The position numbers were made by a program, and so were the translations under genes. The notes under the pieces were generated by a model. The model made no database searches and was not told the origin of the DNA. It worked only from the letters and a program-made list of their open reading frames with translations. Source: Pontederia crassipes (lineage: Eukaryota > Streptophyta > Magnoliopsida > Commelinales > Pontederiaceae). From it: DNA of 64,000 nucleotides. Positions within the stretch are counted from its first letter, which is position 1, and every line of letters begins with the position of its first letter. The stretch spans positions 58,105,947-58,169,946 of the forward strand of contig CM060191.1 in NCBI GenBank assembly GCA_030549335.1. Reading direction: 5' to 3'. Positions 47,121 to 59,248 of the stretch are shown in pieces.

Positions 47121-48444
47121 ATGGATAATGAGGATGTTCAAAGTGATATTATCACTCTAGTCGCATACTCCACGACTACTATAGCTACCTATTACTATAA
47201 ATATATTTATAAAGAACCATGCATGACTTCACTTCATTCAAGAGAGGTATGCATGAGAGAAGTGCTAAATGGACATCCTATTCGATGCTTGAATGCCGAG
47301 TCAAATATTTTTATTAAGTTATGCGAGGAATTATCATCAAAATATGGGTTAAAATCAAGTAAAAGAATGTCTATCATTGAATAAGTGGGTATATTTCGTT
47401 ACACACTTGCATTGAACCTTTCAAATAGAGATGTTGGTGAACGCTTTCAACGTTCAGGTGAAACTATTAGTAGAACATCTCATGAAGTTTTGAATGTTGT
47501 ATATGGCAAAGAAAGATGCTTAGCACGCGATATTATAAAGCCTAAGGATCCATAATCCAAATATATTTCATTTCATATAGCCAATGATGAAAGATACATG
47601 CCATATTTTAAGGTAAGACTTATTATATTTGTACTTGTATTGTTCAAATTTTATTTTAATTATAACATGAATTATTTTATTAGGACCGCATTGGTTGTAT
47701 TGATGGCACACATGTGGCAGCTTGTATTCCTGAAAGAGATCAATTACGCTATACAGGAAGGAAAGACATTCCTACATTTAATATCATGGCTTCATGTGAC
47801 TTTGACATGTGCTTTATGTTTGTGTCTGCTGGGTGGGAAGGATCAGCACAAGACACACAAGTTTTTCTCCATGCAATTAACACTCCTACAATGAACTTTC
47901 CAAAGCCGCCAGAAGGTATACCTTTTTCTACATCCAATGTAAAATATTTCAGTCGTGAAAATATTAATATGTTTATCTTTGAATAGGTAAATATTATTTG
48001 GTGGACAAAGGATATCCTGATAGGAAAGGATATTTAGTGCCGTATCCAAGAATAAGATACCATCAATCACAGTTTCAACAAAAACCACCAAAAAGTGCAG
48101 AGGAAAAATTTAAACGAGCACATTCATCCCTTCGAAGTTGTATAGAAAGATCTTTCGGAGTTCGAAAAAAGAGATGGAAGATACTTCACCAGATGTCACA
48201 ATTTAGTGTTGAATCACAAATAAAAATTATAGTAGCTTCATTTACACTACATAATTATATTCGTATTAGCTCGCCAAAATATCCTGTATTTTATATACTC
48301 GATAAACATCTCAATTTTATATTTATCGATGACCTACTTGATGTTCAAGGTAGTTCATCAAATAATGAAAATGTAATAGAAAGATCGGTGGAAATGAGTG
48401 ATATTCGTAATGAAATTGCACATTTGCTGTCGAATGTAAGATGA
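47121..48444 (+). pseudogene. PIF/Harbinger transposase (DDE_Tnp_4), two nonsense codons
   Basis: Three exons: 47121-47612, 47684-47915, 47987-48444, with GT-AG borders. Exon 1 is interrupted by TAA at about 47381 (SIIE*VGIFRY) and about 47553 (IKPKDP*SKY). The catalytic residues are otherwise present: the first Asp in GCIDGTHVAACIP, the second in GWEGSAQDTQVF, the Glu in SCIERSFGVRKKRWKIL; LVDKGYPDRKGYLVPY also fits the family. The helix-turn-helix portion precedes (DVGERFQRSGETISR). Apart from two nonsense positions the frame is open, so decay is fairly recent. Confidence 0.92.
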
Positions 48445-48929
48445 TGCAATTAATTATCATGATTTGATGAAAAATTTTATTATTATTGTCTCTTATACAT
48501 GCACTGCAACAAATATATTTTAAATAAATTTATATCCTTATCGTAATTATAATTATCAAATTTACTTCAAGGATAAACTATTAATTATGAATACTTTTTA
48601 CTTTTTACTACGATCCGAACAAATTTGTATATTTCTTTTAAAATATTTATGATACAAAATGATTAGTGTAGTTCTAAAGAATCAAATTAATTTTTTTGTA
48701 AGAATATTTAATTTTGAGGTTGCAAAAATAATCCAAGTCAAATTAAATAAGTTATGAATTAATTAATTTATTATATGATGTCCTTTTATGTCTTTTTATA
48801 TTCAACAATCTACTCAACCCCTAAATATATCAAACACTTATTTATAAATTTCACAATTGAACCTCTATCCGCTAATCGCTGATTAATCGCTATCCGCTTA
48901 TCAAATCGTTAGAAATGCCAAACAGAGCC

Positions 48930-49327
48930 TAAGAACCAGTAAACCCCAATTCGCTACTGATATCATTATCTTTTATTGCGACTCAATCGGATGTAAACTA
49001 AGATACCAATCGTAGGCCGAGTTGCAGCGTGATTACACAAATGATGAACATGGCATCTCATTTTAACATATGTTTCTAAAATTTTTGTAAGCACGTCCCT
49101 TATCGACAGTTCTCATGACAATAGAATTTCCTACTCAAGAAACATGTTCTAACACTGGATTATAGAACTTCCATCCCACGTGCCTCGATTTAACCACACG
49201 ACAGGAATGAATAACCAGTTGTGTGAACAAGTGACAATGTTCATCTCAACTTTAATTTTGCATACCCTCGCTGACGAAGAAGAAGAGGGTATGCTTTGTT
49301 GTTCTTGTACCCTCCCTCAATCAATAA
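48930..49327. other. Spacer between the PIF/Harbinger element and the chromovirus
   Basis: No gene or repeat recognised; mixed composition, with GAAGAAGAAGAGG near 49278. Confidence 0.5.
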
Positions 49328-51528
49328 TGTAACATATCGGATTTTTAAACAAAAAAAGGAAATATGAAACGATCGGTCGGCAGGGGAGGCGTCGCCTCCC
49401 CTGGCCTTCCGACCATTCGCCTCTGGCCGACCCTTGGCGTATAAGAAGGGGGGAGGGCTGCCATGCGCCCTCTTGGAACCCCCGACCGCCACCACCCTCG
49501 CCGCTCTCGTCTTCATCCCAACCGGCGAGCGACGACGCGCGACAACGTGAGTAGAAGAACGGCATGATTTCACGACAATCCTCAACACAATTCGACCCTC
49601 CCTCACGCATGGAAGGACCGGGCGACTCCCTCGCACCGATCACGAACGTCCGACGACGAACAGTGACCGGCGAATCCATTTTTCCGACGAAAGAGGTACC
49701 TTAGCATTAAAATTCTACAGACGACGAATTAATGATCATTTGATGCGTAAAGTAGAATCATATTGATCCTGAAGTTATTTGCTACCTTTTTCATATTGAT
49801 GACGGCGTCAATTGATGGTCGGAAGGCCGTCGGAATCAATGAAGAAATTCGACGATCCTATTTTACCGCAGAGACCGCTCGACCGATTTAATTAAACGGC
49901 AAACCTCCTTGTCGGTCGACCGACCTCACCACGGCGGTCGACCGACCCATATGTTGATGAACAGACCCTGTCGTACAATCGGTCGACCAGTTTCAGAGAA
50001 CGGTCGATCGATCCGATGCGCATCGCACATCTGTATAGCCTAACGAACGGTCGACCGACACCCTGGACGGTCGATCGATTTGCCGGCGTCAAATCAGAGA
50101 CCTCGGTCGATCGATCCCAAAGGACCGGTCGACCGGTGCCAGAGAGCGGTCGACCGGTCCATCAGGGGTGGTCGACCGGTCCAACAGAGACCCATTGATC
50201 GAAACTTAACCAGACTGATCCACTCCTAATCTTAATTATGACTCTGACCAGTTCACCTACACTGGCTAAGTCTTATTGTACAAATGTCGATTTCCAGTGG
50301 ATCCCAAATCATAGATTTCATAGTAACTAAAGATGATTAAAGTAAAGGCAAAGATGTGGGATTGCTATATGCCGTCCCTAAAGTTAAAGCAAAGTTCAGA
50401 GTTAAAGCAATGGGGGGATAGGTAGTTAACTGAGGGGACAACGAAGCTACTGTCTTAGATGCCCACTATTCTTGAGATTTCAGATATTCTCCCACCGATA
50501 TCTCGAATTGAAGGGTGATGCTATGGTCACACCTCTTCCTTTAAATATTAAAGTATTATGCTAGAGGGACATATAGCTAGCTGAGGAGATAGTGAACATA
50601 CAAGGTCTTGTAACCGACCACTGTTCCTAGATTGTAGGAATTCTTCCCCTACCTTCCGAATTGGGGTGAGGCAGTAACACCCACCATCTTTCCCGTTTAT
50701 GGGCTTACTAGCATTAGTGAATCAGAGAAGCATCCCTAGCATCCCAACCTAATAAAGTCGAGCTCGCATAGGACAACAAACTCTAAGGATATCATAGTAA
50801 TGTAAAAGACGTAGTACAACTCACAGCAAAGCAAAGTAACGTAAAGCAGAGTATTGTACAGTAAAGCAATGCAATGTAAAACAAGGTATAACAGAGCAAT
50901 GTAAAACAAAGTACAATAAAGCAAAGCAGAGACATGGTAAAGTAAGAGTAGAGCAATGTAAAGATCAAACATTGTTATAGTAAAGAACAAAGTACTAATA
51001 TGGCTAGTGATTGACACATTGATTTCATGATCATCTTGATCATTATTTCACGTATATTACTATTGTACTGGGCATCTTTGCTCATGGATATTTTATTACC
51101 CTGCATTTGGATTTTGCAGGTGAGAATGCCAACTGATGAGGTGGTGGAGGGCGCAGAACTTGGAGAACGCTGCACATGACTGATATTTCTGCTCCGAGCT
51201 TCCTTCCTGCATATCTATTAAATTATCTTTATCGTTCAGAGACATCACATTTCTTTCGCACATTTTTTATATTGACAGATATCATGAACTTCTGCATATT
51301 TCATATAGTATGAGACATTATGAATTTCCGCATTAAAGCCCTTCATCGTGGCATTTTGATTATTCTTCCGCATTTAAAGTTCTCTATTATATTTATTATT
51401 ATTTTATTAAGTGCCACGTAAGCTGTTTTATTAAATGGTCAAGGTCAGTAGAGCAGTAGATAGTGTAGCGCCCTCGGAGTCAATCTGACCACCTGCGTGG
51501 CAGGAGGTGCGATTTTGGGGGTGTTATA
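49328..51528 (+). repeat. Chromovirus 5' LTR
   Basis: Starts TGTAACATATCGGATTTTT and ends GGGGGTGTTATA (the canonical ...TTACA end with one change), followed by the PBS. Contains a TATAAGAAGGGG promoter-like site near 49440, an array of GGTCGACC-type palindromes (49870-50190), and a segment 50780-50990 rich in short GTAAAGCA/AATGTAAA words. About 2.2 kb. Confidence 0.9.
49870..50190. repeat. GGTCGACCG palindrome array in the 5' LTR
   Basis: About eleven copies of CGGTCGACCG or close variants (CGGTCGATCGAT, TGGTCGACCGGT), spaced roughly 20-50 bp, alternating with unrelated spacer. Confidence 0.9.
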
Positions 51529-51738
51529 GTTTGGTATCAGAACCTAAGTTCTTGGCTCCATCATTGATCATAGTAGAATATAGGTACATGCATAGCATTC
51601 ATTGTTCATATTGTTATACAGCTCAAAGTAAAGTCATGTGCAAGCTTCTAAAGTATCTGCGGCTCCACTCCTCAAGTAAGTAATAAGTACATTCATATGT
51701 GAATCATACTTATATTATTGAATTAATTTATGTTATAG

Positions 51739-52190
51739 ATGCCTCCATGCCGCATGATAATCGGGATCGTACGGAGGGGTAGAGGCCATATAGTTGGGAT
51801 ACGTATGTGGCCACTAGACTCTCCAATCCCACCACAGTCTGCTCAAGAGAGACCGGAGCATTCAGATTCAGATTTAGAGAGTGTGGGGAGTAACGATCCG
51901 GAATTACCTTCCACACGTCACTTCTTCCCCATGGAGACATGTGAAGAAATGAACCAGCGGTGGCACCTACAGACGATAGGAGGACGCCCCGATAACCCTA
52001 TTTGTTTGTCTTCAGATGACGAAGAAGAAGCACATGAACCCAGAGAAGAAGTTCAGAGTCGGGAGACTGGCCCGATCCAGAGCCATACTGTAGTCTCTGT
52101 GATCAAGATGGACATTTTGAAGAGGAGTGCCCTAATCCTCCGAAGAATCCCAGGAATGCACCAGAGGGACCCTCTCGACGTAGCGATTAG
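51739..52190 (+). pseudogene. Extra ORF before gag with a CCHC zinc knuckle (frameshifted)
   Basis: An open frame of 166 residues starts MPPCRMIIGIVRRGRG at 51739 and runs through an acidic stretch (LSSDDEEEAHEPREE). In the neighbouring frame, 52089-52130 encodes CSLCDQDGHFEEEC, a perfect CX2CX4HX4C knuckle followed by PNPPKNPRN and a stop near 52190. A single frame change near 52070 would join them, so the ancestral product was probably an acidic protein with one zinc knuckle. It is separate from gag, which has its own knuckle. I do not know a function; a retroelement accessory nucleic-acid-binding protein is a guess. Confidence 0.65.
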
Positions 52191-52395
52191 TACCGTGCTA
52201 TTTTCTTTTTTTTTTGTGGAAGGTCTTAGTGTGCCTTAGACATATATTTACTTTTTGAAAAGCTTAATGATAAATGAATATTTTACTTTAGCAAATGATG
52301 AGCAGCATGGTCTCCATTTTTAATCTAAGATTTCTATCCTTATTAAATATCCTTAGTTATACACCTTCTCAAACATTGCCATGATCTCTTTATAG

Positions 52396-55300
52396 ATGGC
52401 CGACCAGAGAAGAGGATCAGCGTCCAGCGAGTATGAAGTGTATAACGAAGAGGATGCCGATTTTATTCCTCCACCTCCATTAAATCCTCCTCCGCCTACC
52501 CCACCTAAGCTCGATTCGCCACCACAGCAAGGACAACGGACCCCCATCCCTTGTACATTGCAGGAGTTTTGGAGGTCGAAGCCTCCGACGTTTAATGGGG
52601 AGGGAGGAATCGACATTGCTGAGCAGTGGATTGAGATTTGGAAGAAAAGTTCGATATCCTCGACGTCCCGGAGCACAAGAAGGTCCTATTCGCTGGAGAT
52701 ACTTTCCAAAGAGATGCCAAGAAATGGTGGAAGGCAAAGAAGGCCACCAGCTTTCTGGGAGTTAGAATCGTAAAATTGAGAGACTTCTATAGAGCATTTA
52801 AGACGCGTTACCTCCCGTCCTTCTAGAAAGACTTGAAGCAGAAGGAATTTCTGCATCTAGAGCAAGGAACTATGACTGTGGACCAATATGTGACCAAGTT
52901 CGTCCGGTTGAAGAAATACTCTAAATTGACCATGGACGAAATGGAGCTGGCGAAATGTTTTGTAGACGGACTGACGCCCTCACTGAGATCCCAGACCAGG
53001 CCAGGGAATTGTAGAACCCTGGATGAAGCGATCAGTCTGGCAACCCTGACCGGGAGAGACCATCAGGATCTCCAGAGGGAGAAGAAGACTCAGCAGAATG
53101 TAGGACAGAGTTCTCACCAACAACAGCAGTTTCGTGAAAACAACCGACAACACCAACGACGGGATAACCAGAACCACTCATATTCTGCGCCTCAACAGAA
53201 CTACCGTCCTCCACAACAACAACAACCCTACCGTCCTCCACAACAAGCTCCTTCCCCACCGCAACAACAGCAACAGCAGTGACCCCCTCAGCAAGGGCAA
53301 AGACGCACAGCCCAGCAACAGAGGCAACAACCTCCTAGAGTTTCTCAGGCATCACCCGCACAAGATGAGCGAGTTTTATGCAACACATATGGCATGACTC
53401 ATGCTGGAGAGTGCCGAATGAAGTTTGGGGCATGCTATTACTGCGGAGGAATGGGACACATGACAACGAGTTGTCCGAGACGTGGACAACAACAGTTGGT
53501 ACAAGGAAGGCTCTTCAACCTGGAAGAGGATGCTCCCCAGAATGACGCTGATGTCATTCGAGGTACGCTGTTCGTAACTGATCTACCTACAAAAGCATTA
53601 TTTGATTCTGGTGCTTCACATTCATTTATATCAGAAGAGTGTGTCAAAACATTAGGGTTAAAAGCAATGAACTTAGAGCAAAAAATGAATATATTGACCC
53701 CACAAGGCACCATCATTACTACAAAGTATCTCTCCAATGTACCTATAGAGATAGAGAAAAAGAATCATCCTGCCAATCTCATCATCATCCATACGAGATA
53801 TTATGATATAATTTTAGGCATTGACTGGCTAACCACACATGATGCTTCCATCCTGTGCAAACAAAAGAAAGTGATTATAGGCACACAGAGTAAAGATAAA
53901 GTAATAGTCAGGGAAATTGCACAGAAGGAACCGAAAATCATAGTATCCGTCATGAAGGCACAGAAGCTATTGCAAAAATGATGTAGAGGTTATCTAGCCA
54001 GTATAACCAAAACAGAGGAGCCAAAGAATACTCATCAAGACATAGACGTGGTGAGAGAATTTCCTGATGTATTCCTTGAAGATGTTAATGGTCTACCGTC
54101 CAGAAGGAAGATAGACTTACGTATCGAGGTGACACTCGTAACTGCACCAATCTCCAAAGCCCCATACCGTATGGCTCCAGCAGAGATGAAGGAATTGAAA
54201 GATCAGATTCAAGAGCTATTGGACAAATATTTCATCAGGCCCAGTGTTTCGCCGTGGGGTGCACCAGTCCTTTTTGTCAAGAAGAAGGACGAATCATTGA
54301 TGCTTTGTATCGACTACAGGATGTTGAATAAAGTCACAATAAAGAATAGGTACCCGCTACCTCGCATCGATGACTTATTTGATTAGTTGTCCAAGGCAAA
54401 GGTGTTCTCAAAGATCGATCTGAGGAGCGGATACCATCAGTTAAGAGTGACAGAAGAAGACATCCCGAATACAGCAAGGTATAGGCATTACGAGTTCATG
54501 GTGATGCCGTTTGTGTTAACAAATGCTACGGCCGCATTCATGGACCTCATGAATCGAACTTTTCATGAACACCTGGATAAGTTCATAATCGTCTTTGTGG
54601 ATGACATCCTCATCTATTCGTCAAGTATGGAATAACATAGAGAACATTTGAGGATTGTATTGGAAACTTTGCGGGCAAAGAAGCTGTATGCGAAGTTTTC
54701 CAAATGTGAATTCTGGTTAAAACATATGATGTTCCTTGGCCACATCATATATAAATATAGAGTTGCAGTGGATCCGGTAAAAGTAGAAGCAGTGTCCAAT
54801 TGGACCCAACCGAAGAATGCCTTCGAGATTAAGAGTTTTCTTAGTTTAGCCTGCTACTATAGACGATTTATCAAAGACTTTTCCAGAATAGCACTGCCGC
54901 TGACCAAGCTTATAAGGAAAGGAGAAAAGTTCATCTAGTCACCCAAGTGCGAGGAAAGCTTTCAAGAATTAAAAGAACGGCTAACTTCAGCGCCAATTCT
55001 GACGTTACCATCGGGCAATGGTGGTTACGTGGTGTACAGTGATGCTAGTGATACGGGATTGGGATGCGTACTAATGCAACATGGTAAAGTAGTGGCATAC
55101 GCATCCAGACAGCTGAAGAAGCATGATGTCAATTATCCAACACATGATCTCGAGTTGACAGCAGTAGTGTTCGCCCTCAAGCTTTGGCACCACTACTTAT
55201 ATGGAGAAGAATTTGTGGTCTATTCAGATCACGAAAGCTTGAAGTATGTATTTATACAGAAGAAACTGAATATGCATCAAAGGCGTTGGATGGAGTTCCT

Positions 55301-56888
55301 AAAGGATTACGAGTTTGCCATCAATTACCAACGTGATAAGGCAAACTCCGTAGCCGACGTGCTCAACAGAAAATGGAAAGGATCCTTAGCTTATATGCGT
55401 CTACGACGGTTCGAACTCATGGAAGAACTGTTCAAATGGACACCAAGAGTGCAGCACGATGGATCACTAATGATGATGCAGAGAATAGTGCCCGACATGG
55501 TAGGAAGGATTATAGAAGCACAAGTTAAATACTCGGAATATCAGACGATGATGATAAAGACCAGCCTAGAGACGACCAATTTCAAGGCCTCCACGGATGG
55601 TGACATAAGGTACCGTGATCGTTTGTGGGTACCGAACAACCCTGAACTCCGAAGAGAAGTGCTAGACGAATGTCATAAGTCCGAGTTTGCCATCCATCTA
55701 GGGAGTACAAAGATGTACAAAGATGTTCAGAGAAGTTTCTGGTGGTCAGACATGAAGAAGGATATAGCCGAGTATGTCTCCAAATGCATAGTGTGCCAAC
55801 AAGTCAAGGTGGAACACAAAAAATCACAAGAAACCTTGAAAAGTCTGGGTATCCCACAGTGGAAGTGGGAAAAGATCTCGATGGACTTTATCACAGGCCT
55901 ACCTCGGACTTTGAAAGGGCATGATGCCATTTGGGTTATAGTGGATCGACTCAATAAATCGGCTCACTTCCTACCCATTAAGATAAAATAATCTCTTGAA
56001 AGCCTCATGGATTTATATGTGCAGGAGATTGTCAGACTTCACGGGATCCCATCAGCCATTGTGTCTGATAGAGATCCCAGGTTCACATCGAAATTCTGGA
56101 AGAGTCTTCAGAATGCCTTTAGAACAAGGCTTCGGTATAGTACCGCCTTCCATCCTCAGATAGACGGTCAATCAGAAAGAACGATTCAGACACTGGAGAA
56201 TATGCTGAGAGCACGCGCTTTGGATTGGCATGGTAGTTGAGACAAGCACCTCCCTCTTATAGAGTTTTTCTACAATAACAACTTTCAAGCTAGCATAGAG
56301 GTGTCTCCCTTTGAAGCATTGTATGGTCACCCATGTCGTTCTTCGACATGTTGGGGCGAAGTTGGAGAAAGAAAGATCCTGAGCGCAGAATTACAGAAGC
56401 AGACGCAGGAGTATACGGACAGGATGAAACTGATAAAGAAAAGAATGAAGTCTGCTCAAGATCGTCAGAAGGCCTAGCGGATAAGAAGCGCCGAGAACAT
56501 AAGTTCAAGGCGGGTGACCAAGTTCTACTCAAAGTCTCCCCCTCCAAAGGAATGATGCATTTTAGCAAACGGAGAAAATTGAGCCCAAGGTATGTAGGCC
56601 CTACCTCTAGCCTACTCAAAAGTACACAACGTCTTCCATGTCTCCCTACTTCAGATGGACAAGCACGACTACGCCAACGTGATTCAAATTGAGGAACCAA
56701 ACCTCAAGGAGGATCTGACGTATGAAGAACAACCCACGGAGATATTAGAGTACCAAGAACATCAACAAGAGAGGAAGAGAATAGCACTGATCAAAGTGGC
56801 ATGGAAGCACCACCAAGGAAAGAAGGCAACTTGAGAAGTAGAATCGGAAATGCGAGAGAAATTTCCTGAGCTTTTCGGTAAGCCTTAA
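52396..56888 (+). pseudogene. Chromovirus gag-pol, defective
   Basis: Gag starts MADQRRGSASSEYEV at 52396; the frame shifts near 52640 and continues with FAGDTFQRDAKKWWKAKK and EFLHLEQGTMTVDQYVTKF. A Gln/Pro-rich stretch and the zinc knuckle CYYCGGMGHMTTSC (53436-53477) follow. Protease: LFDSGASHSFIS (53596-53631). Reverse transcriptase: [33 protein letters not shown] and the catalytic [10 protein letters not shown] (54594-54623). RNase [21 protein letters not shown] (55029 on). Integrase: an HHCC finger ending [10 protein letters not shown], then [20 protein letters not shown] and VSDRDPRFTSKFWKSL. The chromodomain is at 56721-56888, with its conserved Trp changed to a stop. In-frame stops also occur near 53281, 52825, 54386, 54635, 54938, 55991 and 56240. 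Confidence 0.93.
56721..56888 (+). other. Chromodomain at the integrase C-terminus
   Basis: YEEQPTEILEYQEHQQERK then RIALIKVAWKHHQGKKAT, stop in place of Trp, EVESEMREKFPELFGKP and TAA at 56886-56888. This is the chromodomain of plant chromoviruses, which directs integration toward modified histones (family knowledge). One nonsense codon breaks it. Confidence 0.88.
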
Positions 56889-56934
56889 CCTTTATTCAAA
56901 TTCGAGGACGAATTTTCTTTTTAGAGGATAATAA

Positions 56935-58786
56935 TGTAACATATCAGATTTTTAAACAAAAAAAAAAAGAAAATATGAAACGATCAGTCGGCAAGGAAGG
57001 CGTCGCCTCCCCTGGCCTTCTGACCGTTCGCCTCCGGCCGACCAAGGGTCGGCCGGGGCATATAAGAAGGGGGGAGGGCTGCCATGAGCCCTCTTGGAAC
57101 CCTCGACTGCCATCACCCTCGCCGCTCTCGTCTTCATCCCGACCAGCGAGCGACGACGCGCGACGATGTGAGCAGAGCAGAGACGAACGACGCGATTTTA
57201 CGACAAACCTCAACACAATTCGACCATCCCTCACGCACGCAAGGATCGGGCGACTCCCTCGCACCGACACGAACGTCCGACGATGACCAGACGACGAACA
57301 GTGATCGACGAATCCATTTTTCCGACGAAAGAGGTACCTTAGCGTTAAAATCCTATAGACGATGAATTAATGATCATTTGATGCGTAAAATAGAATCATA
57401 TTGATCCTGAAGTTATTTGCTACCTTTTTCGTATTGATGACGGTGTCAATTGACGATCGGAAGGCCGTCGGAATCAATGAAGAAATCCGGCAGCCCTATT
57501 TTGCCGTAGAGACCGATCGACTGATTTAGTTAAACGGTCGACCGATCTGCGTAGTTATGCATACATATTCTTCCTTGTCGGTCGACCGGCCTCACCACGA
57601 CGGTCGACCGACCCATATGTTGATGAACAGACCCTGCCATACAATCGGTCGATCGGTTTCAAAGAACGGTCGACCGATCCGATGCGCATCGCGCATCTGT
57701 ATAGCCTAACGAACGGTCGACCGACACCTTGGACGATCGATCGATTCGTCGGCATCAAATCAAAGATCTCGATCGACCGATCCCAGAGGACCGATCGACC
57801 GGTGCCAGAGAGCGGTCGACCGGTCCATCAGGGACGGTCGACCGGTCCAACAGAGACCCATTGATCGAAACTTAACCGGACTAATCCACTCCTAATCTTA
57901 ATTACGACTCTGACTAGTTCACCTACACTGGCTGAGTCTTATTGTACAAAGGTCGATTTCTAGTGGATCCCAAATCATAGATTTCATATAACTAAAGATA
58001 ATTAAAGTAAACGCAAAGATGTGGGATTGCTATGTGCCACCCCTAAAGTTAAAGTAAAGTTCAGAGTTAAAGCAATGGGGGGATAGGTAGTTAACTGAGG
58101 GGACAACGAAGCTGCTGGCTTAGATGCCCACTATTTCTGAAATTTCAGATGTTCTCTCACATATCTCAAATTGAAGGGTGATGCTATGGTCACACCACTT
58201 CCTTTAAAGATTAAAGTATTATGCCATAGGGATATGTAGCTAGCTGAGGAAATAGTGAAGATACAAGGGCTAGTGATTGACACATTGATTTCATGATCAT
58301 CTTGATCCTTATTTCACGTATATTGTTATTGTACTGGGCATCTTTGCTCATGAATATTCTATTCTCCTGCATTAGGATTTTGCAGGTGAGAATGTCAACT
58401 GATGAGGTGGTGAAGAGCGTAGAACTTGGAGAACGCTGCACATGACTGATATTTCTACTCCGAGCTTCCTTCCTGCATATTTGTTAAATTATCTTTATCG
58501 TTCAAAAACATCACATTTCTTCCGCACATTTTCTATATTGACAGACATCATGAACTTTCGCATATTTTATATAATATGAGACATTATGAATTTCCGCATT
58601 AAAGCCTTTCATCGTGGCATTTTGATTATTCTTCCGCATTTAAAATTCTCTATTATGTTTATTATTATTTTATTAAGTGTCACGTAAATTATTTTGTTGA
58701 ATGATCAAAGTCAGTAGAGCAGTAGATAATGTAGCGCCCTTGGAGACCGCTTACGTGACCGGAGGAGCGATTTTGAATGTGTTAAA
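56935..58786 (+). repeat. Chromovirus 3' LTR with a deletion
   Basis: Matches the 5' LTR from TGTAACATATCAGATTTTT to GTGTTAAA. About 400 bp present in the 5' LTR (about 50604-51001) are missing at about 58265, where ATACAAGG is joined to GCTAGTGATTGACAC. Near 57555-57575 it has extra sequence (TGCATACATATTCTTCC) not in the 5' LTR. Confidence 0.9.
57500..57860. repeat. GGTCGACCG palindrome array in the 3' LTR
   Basis: The same array as at 49870-50190, with some copies mutated (for example GATCGACCG). Confidence 0.9.
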
Positions 58787-59248
58787 AAAGAAAGTGTTAT
58801 TCAGAACATGGAAGGATTCATTCTTAGCCGGGAGAAAGTGAAAATGTCAAATTGATCTTTCTCCATCCGTTTGTTCTAAAGCCTGGCTTTGAACGCCTTC
58901 TATCTGCCAATTCCTGGTAGGGTCAGTAGGTGGTACATTATCAGGCAGAATGTAATGCTGAAATGTAACAGCAGCAGCATTCAATTATACAATGCCGACT
59001 TTATCAAAGATCAGAGGTGTTCAAAACTTCGAATGCACAAAAGCTTTTTCTCAGTTACATGCTTTTGGATTTGGCTAAAAGTTTACACAGTTTGCTTTGG
59101 TTTTGCATTCATGGTTACTTTTACTTACATGTTACAACACAACCATGGAGGCAGCTTCGCATGGTTCATTGTCGAATCACGGAGACCACATGCGGCGCTC
59201 TGCTCTCGTCGAACGGCAGGCAAACGTACTCCCACGCGAACTCCTCTG
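58787..59248 (-). other. 3' flank of the membrane-protein gene
   Basis: Unique-looking sequence between the 3' LTR and the stop codon at 59249-59251; probably the 3'UTR and terminator of the minus-strand gene. The retroelement therefore lies within about 460 bp of the gene's coding end. Confidence 0.5.

Larger units (their letters stand above)
44419..48929 (+). mobile_element. Full-length PIF/Harbinger transposon
   Basis: 4511 bp. The ends GGCTCTATTTGG and CCAAACAGAGCC are inverted repeats, with GATTAGCGGAT-type motifs in both subterminal regions. It is flanked by TAA at 44416-44418 and 48930-48932. It contains the two genes usual for the superfamily, a Myb/SANT-like protein and a DDE transposase, both on plus and both with nonsense changes. 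Confidence 0.93.
49328..58786 (+). mobile_element. Ty3/gypsy chromovirus retrotransposon, complete but defective
   Basis: 5' LTR 49328-51528, PBS TGGTATCAGAACC at 51532, extra ORF, gag-pol 52396-56888, purine-rich tract before 56935, 3' LTR 56935-58786. The chromodomain at the C-terminus of integrase places it among chromoviruses (Tekay/Del-like by layout and long LTRs). Reading frames carry several stops and at least one frameshift. No clear 5-bp target duplication. Confidence 0.92.

Noticed and set aside
49241-49679. ORFs of 120-131 residues at the start of the 5' LTR
   Set aside because: LTR sequence; equivalents in the 3' LTR are differently broken and no family is recognised.
49870-50190. 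Regularly spaced repeats as a CRISPR-like array
   Set aside because: Plant nuclear DNA; units are short palindromes with irregular spacing inside an LTR.
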